The notes under the pieces: model-generated
Databases searched by the model: none
What the model was told of the DNA's origin: nothing
Seen by the model: the letters and a program-made list of their open reading frames with translations, nothing else
Position numbers and translations under genes: made by a program
Shown here: piece after piece, positions 60,535 through 64,000 of the stretch
How the letters are laid out: the number at the start of each line of letters is the position of its first letter
How positions within the stretch are numbered: the stretch's first letter is position 1
NCBI GenBank assembly: GCA_963210315.1
Contig: OY723238.1
Coordinates: 1,302,001-1,366,000, forward strand
From: Rhynchopus euleeides
Taxonomy: Eukaryota; Euglenozoa; Diplonemea; Diplonemida; Diplonemidae
Length of the DNA stretch: 64,000 bases
Direction: 5' to 3'

Positions 60535-61280
60535 GGGGTGTCGTTCGGCGCTGATCGCGCGGCTCTTCCGCTGCGTCCTGCGGCGACCTGCGTCTTTGGT
60601 GACTTCAGCCGCGCGCTCAGCGTACCCCTGCGCTACGAACAGTAATGGTAACAGAAGATCGTGCTGCCCACTCCCCACTCCCCTCTCCACCACACTTGTA
60701 GGAAGGCTAAGTGCCAAGAGGGCAAGGCTTGCCCGGAATGTGTTGCTGCGTACACTTAGCCTCCCTCACACAGGAACCGATGGGGAACTCTGGCCACAGT
60801 GGGCCTGCTCACTAGTCGGAGTTCCCAAGGTTCCTGCCCCCCTCTCCCCTCGGTTCCATGCCATCTCTCCCCTTCTCTATTCGGTCACAGGAATGTTGGC
60901 TTGCAGTCCGTATAATTCTTGGGTTTTACACACAACCCCCCACACCTCAGGTAACGACAAGCTCCAACTTACTTTCTCCCACGGACTGCGCAAAGCCTTT
61001 CTCTTTTTCCCTTCCCTCCCACCCGGGGTGTCGTTCGGCGCTGATCGCGCGGCTCTTCCGCTGCGTCCTGCGGCGACCTGCGTCTTTGGTGACTTCAGCC
61101 GCGCGCTCAGCGTACCCCTGCGCTACGAACAGTAATGGTAACAGAAGATCGTGCTGCCCACTCCCCACTCCCCTCTCCACCACACTTGTAGGAAGGCTAA
61201 GTGCCAAGAGGGCAAGGCTTGCCCGGAATGTGTTGCTGCGTACACTTAGCCTCCCTCACACAGGAACCGATGGGGAACTC
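60535..61280 (+). repeat. Family B 3' split repeats B1-A2-B2 (right copy)
   Basis: B1 60,535-60,790, A2 60,791-61,008, B2 61,025-61,280. TATAATT in A2 at 60,911-60,917. Confidence 0.92.
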
Positions 61281-61337
61281 ATTTTCCAAGAAATTTCTGG
61301 CAAATATGAAGTTTCCTCTTTATTGTGACCCTACTTG

Positions 61338-64000
61338 CATGGTTTTCAACAGATCTTTACGAAGATGTTGGCTGGAAAACGGCTTTTTTAAAGATCTTTG
61401 TAAAATTTTCAATTTTCCTAAGATCTTGGTATTTTTTACTAAGATCTTAGCTAAGATCTTAGTTTTTCCCCCATATTCCTTGTTGACTGACTGGAGATAC
61501 ACTCCCTGACGAGGCCCAGGACGATTTTTCCTGCCGGCAGCGTACGACACAATGCACGGCGTCAGCAAACATATACTGACTGAGAGCGGTTGCGGCTGAA
61601 CGGTGTTGTGACTGCATTTCATAGCTTACCTTCTCCCCCACAAATCCCTCCTGATCGCAATCTGTGCCTGTTCCTGAGTGTGTCTTGCTGTCGCCGATGA
61701 GCTGCTTGCCGCAAACCCCACCCCAACATGCCTCGCCACAATCATCATCCACAAAGCCAGGGCCATCATGAGTGGGGCAGGTGATCATGACGTGGAAATG
61801 GACAGCCTGCCCCCGGCGGACCCCGCGCAGCCGGAGCCTGAACCCCAGCCTGCCCCCGCGGACGAGGAGCAGGAGGAGGAGCCAGCAGGGCCGCCCGCTC
61901 AGGCGGAGCCGCCTGCTCAGGTGGACACGCCTCTAACGCAAGCGGTGGACACGCTGTCCAAGCAGCTGGGGAAGAAGCGCAAGCCGGCGCTTGTCGACGA
62001 GGCTGTGGAGCTGGGCATCTACACGAGGCTTGCGAATGGGGAAGTGCAAGAAGAGGGCAGAAAGCTGAAGCGGTCAAAGGGGGAGGTGGCGGAGGCTGTG
62101 GCGAAGTTCCGGATCCGCAATCGACAGCAAGGGCCTGGGAGTGACACAGTGCCACAGACGCAGGGACGGCAGCCCCTTCCCTCCACAGTTGAGAGGCGTG
62201 CGGCATCGGCACGGATCGCTGAGAAGGGGGCTGCCGCCAACATTCCGGAGCAGGCGAAGGTGAAGGCCTACGACCTTGCTGCACCTCTGATAGATGTGAT
62301 CGACGAGTTCGACACCTGCTCACAGGTGGAGCTCGGCAAGGCACCCGCAGGTTTCATCAACAGAGCGTCCCTTCTGAGGATGTTTGAAGAGGGGCAGATG
62401 GTTCCCGCCTGTCAGACGTGCTCCCGCCTGTGGAACCCCGGGTCCCAGGCCCTTGATGTGCGGGGCCACTTCACGGGGGGGAAGCACCTAGACAAGGTGG
62501 CGAAGGCGGCTGCCCAGGATGAGGCAGCGCAGAAGACCATCCCTGGGTTGGCTTCACGTCACACGTCTTGCTTCGAACTCAAGGCGACAAAGGCTGCGCT
62601 CTACGCAGGCATCACCCCCGCTGCGCTGCACACCGCCCTTGAGGTTCTCAATGGCATCACCATCCCGCGGTACGTTCCACGCCTTGGGCCCGTCGTGACG
62701 AGGAATAGTCCCAAGGTGATGGAGGAAAGTCGTGCGGCCATCACAGACCGACTCAAGGGGCGGAGGTGGTCAGTGCTGCACGACTGTGGATCGCTGCTGG
62801 GAACGCAGCTGATCTCGATGGTATGTTCAGCACGGAGCTTCAGTGCTGTGCTGGTGGTGCCCCTCACTGATGCGCCTGTAGCAACGGTCCTGAAGGAGGA
62901 GTGGGAGAAACTGGGCCTGAGCGCCCCAATGATGGTGCGTTCTGATCGCGGCGGGAGAAACGGGGCAGCAAGCAGGGAGGTCGACGCGGAACTCGGCATC
63001 CCGTGGGTGTCGTGCATCCCCCACATCGCCAACAACGCTGCGGATTCCGCTGATAAGTGGCTCAAGAAGCAGAAACTCGAGTTCTTGGCAAGAGTCGAAC
63101 TTGGGGATTTCACAGACCCCGCCAGTGGCGTGCTGTCATACGTGCTCGTATCCCTGCTGGATGCCCTGTTTTCAGGGGAGGACTGCAAGAACAGGGCGCG
63201 TCGCTACGTTGAAGCGCAGCAGAAGGTGTTGGAGCCTGCCGGAGCTGACGTGCTGGCAGAACTGGTGGAGCGGATGAGCGGGATGGCTGCCGTCGCGAAG
63301 CCGCGGGAGAAGGAGGCGCTGTTTGCTGTCTACCGCAGCGAGGTCCCCCCGGGGCTGGCGGCCCTCACAGAGGCAGCGGACTTCGACGGGTTGCTCGCCG
63401 CCGCACGGGGTAAGCTCGCTGAGCTACAGGAGAAGATCCCCGAGAGCGCACCCCCCTGTGTCAGATGCCCCCTGCTCAGCGACACGCGGTACGAAGCGAG
63501 CCTGAAGTGCTACCTGCACTGCCGTGACAGGCTGGCGGCCCTCCACAGCTTCGCGGCTTTGGAGCTCAAGAACACGCAGAAGCCATGCAGCAGCTTAAAT
63601 GTTCTGCGAAGCCTGCTGGACCGCTACAGCACTGCCACCCTCCACGCCGACCTCAAGATGATGTGTGACAACACGGCACCCCTGCTGCGCGTCTTTCGAA
63701 AGTACTCCGACCCCTCTGCCGAGCCGCATGCGCACCAGGTTTGGGGGGACATAGAGGACTGCATCCACGACCTCGACGAGGCCGGCGGGATAGCCAGGGG
63801 TGAGGCCGAAGAGGCCTACCTCCAGAGAGTCAACACCCACCCCGACCTCTCCGAGAGTGCTTCACCGGTGGCTGTCCTGCTGAGCGAGTCACTCAAGCGC
63901 CTCTGGTGGGGAAATAAAGGAGAGAGCGGGTACTGGTTCTGGCGTGGCGTGCGGCATTTGTGCCCACAGCAGGCCCTGCTGATGCAGACATGCAAAACCC
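61338..64000 (+). mobile_element. hAT-like DNA transposon, right copy, cut by window end
   Basis: End CATGGTTTTCAACAGATCTT at 61,338, then the AAGATCTT cluster (about 61,347-61,467) and the transposase ORF. The other end lies beyond 64,000. Confidence 0.7.
61768..64000 (+). CDS. hAT-family transposase (right copy, C-terminus outside window)
   Basis: 744 codons visible from ATG 61,768. Identical in layout to 34,010-36,664: zinc finger candidate, VLHDCGSLLG and VRSDRGGRNG core. The C-terminal dimerization part is outside the window. Confidence 0.85.
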   Translation, partial: MSGAGDHDVEMDSLPPADPAQPEPEPQPAPADEEQEEEPAGPPAQAEPPAQVDTPLTQAVDTLSKQLGKKRKPALVDEAVELGIYTRLANGEVQEEGRKLKRSKGEVAEAVAKFRIRNRQQGPGSDTVPQTQGRQPLPSTVERRAASARIAEKGAAANIPEQAKVKAYDLAAPLIDVIDEFDTCSQVELGKAPAGFINRASLLRMFEEGQMVPACQTCSRLWNPGSQALDVRGHFTGGKHLDKVAKAAAQDEAAQKTIPGLASRHTSCFELKATKAALYAGITPAALHTALEVLNGITIPRYVPRLGPVVTRNSPKVMEESRAAITDRLKGRRWSVLHDCGSLLGTQLISMVCSARSFSAVLVVPLTDAPVATVLKEEWEKLGLSAPMMVRSDRGGRNGAASREVDAELGIPWVSCIPHIANNAADSADKWLKKQKLEFLARVELGDFTDPASGVLSYVLVSLLDALFSGEDCKNRARRYVEAQQKVLEPAGADVLAELVERMSGMAAVAKPREKEALFAVYRSEVPPGLAALTEAADFDGLLAAARGKLAELQEKIPESAPPCVRCPLLSDTRYEASLKCYLHCRDRLAALHSFAALELKNTQKPCSSLNVLRSLLDRYSTATLHADLKMMCDNTAPLLRVFRKYSDPSAEPHAHQVWGDIEDCIHDLDEAGGIARGEAEEAYLQRVNTHPDLSESASPVAVLLSESLKRLWWGNKGESGYWFWRGVRHLCPQQALLMQTCKT

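Larger units (their letters stand above)
56649..61280 (+). mobile_element. Tyrosine-recombinase retrotransposon, family B, right copy, 5' truncated
   Basis: Only the last ~76 bp of A1 are present (56,649-56,724), so the TATAATTC box is lost. gag, YR, RT-RNase H, B1 (60,535-60,790), A2 (60,791-61,008) and B2 (61,025-61,280) are complete. Confidence 0.92.
56649..64000. repeat. Right arm of the >7.3-kb inverted duplication (runs off window)
   Basis: Reverse complement of 34,432-41,783, with matching ORF boundaries summing to 98,432. Contains a 5'-truncated family B element and most of the hAT-like element. Confidence 0.9.

Noticed and set aside
1..64000. rRNA, tRNA or telomere repeats
   Set aside because: No recognisable conserved cores, cloverleaf signatures or TTAGGG-type runs were seen by eye; a tRNAscan or Infernal run would settle it.

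Overview
This is GC-rich eukaryotic nuclear DNA built almost entirely of mobile elements, their relics and tandem repeats. The evidence is a plausible GT-AG intron, non-LTR and tyrosine-recombinase retrotransposons, a hAT-like DNA transposon and many minisatellites. A unicellular alga or other protist is my guess from the element types and base composition; the sequence does not name the species. I found no rRNA, tRNA, CRISPR array or clear housekeeping gene. The only candidate non-repetitive gene is at the left edge (1-2929, minus strand, one intron, open at the edge), and it may itself be transposase-like.

Layout. 1-2929: large spliced gene. 3.1-5.0 kb: 31-bp, CCGTCCACA and 18-bp minisatellites. 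5.07-6.03 kb: block repeated inverted at 29.63-30.59 kb, holding a relic of an OTU-bearing LINE. 6.0-19.8 kb: intergenic mosaic of AACCGGTT clusters, a ~180-bp satellite, a 389-bp tandem array, two foldback elements, a 1.1-kb direct duplication and many GC-rich hairpins with purine triloops. 19.8-29.5 kb (minus): a non-LTR retrotransposon with RT, restriction-like endonuclease, OTU protease-like domain and zinc finger, split by a tyrosine-recombinase retrotransposon (family A, 22,357-27,402). 29.6-33.45 kb: satellites. 33.45-37.09 kb: hAT-like element. 37.15-41.93 kb: tyrosine-recombinase retrotransposon family B (minus). 42.10-47.14 kb: second, almost identical family A copy (plus). 47.1-56.65 kb: hairpins and a 15.5-copy, highly homogeneous 419-bp array between 0.93-kb direct repeats. 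56.65-64.0 kb: inverted, collinear duplicate of the 34.4-41.78 kb region (family B plus hAT).

Families A and B each encode three proteins in the order Gag-like, tyrosine recombinase (YR), reverse transcriptase-RNase H. They carry split direct repeats (A1-ORFs-B1-A2-B2), as in Ngaro/PAT/VIPER-type elements of the DIRS order. The YR-before-RT order is that of VIPER rather than of DIRS1 or Ngaro. Both families have IDN/VDN where most RTs have xxDD. In family A the YR stop and RT start overlap as TGATG. The family A insertion in the LINE is precise, without target duplication, and the flanking LINE frame is open on both sides. The ~7.4-kb inverted duplication shows no length change wherever I could test it; this means very recent duplication, gene conversion or an assembly artefact.
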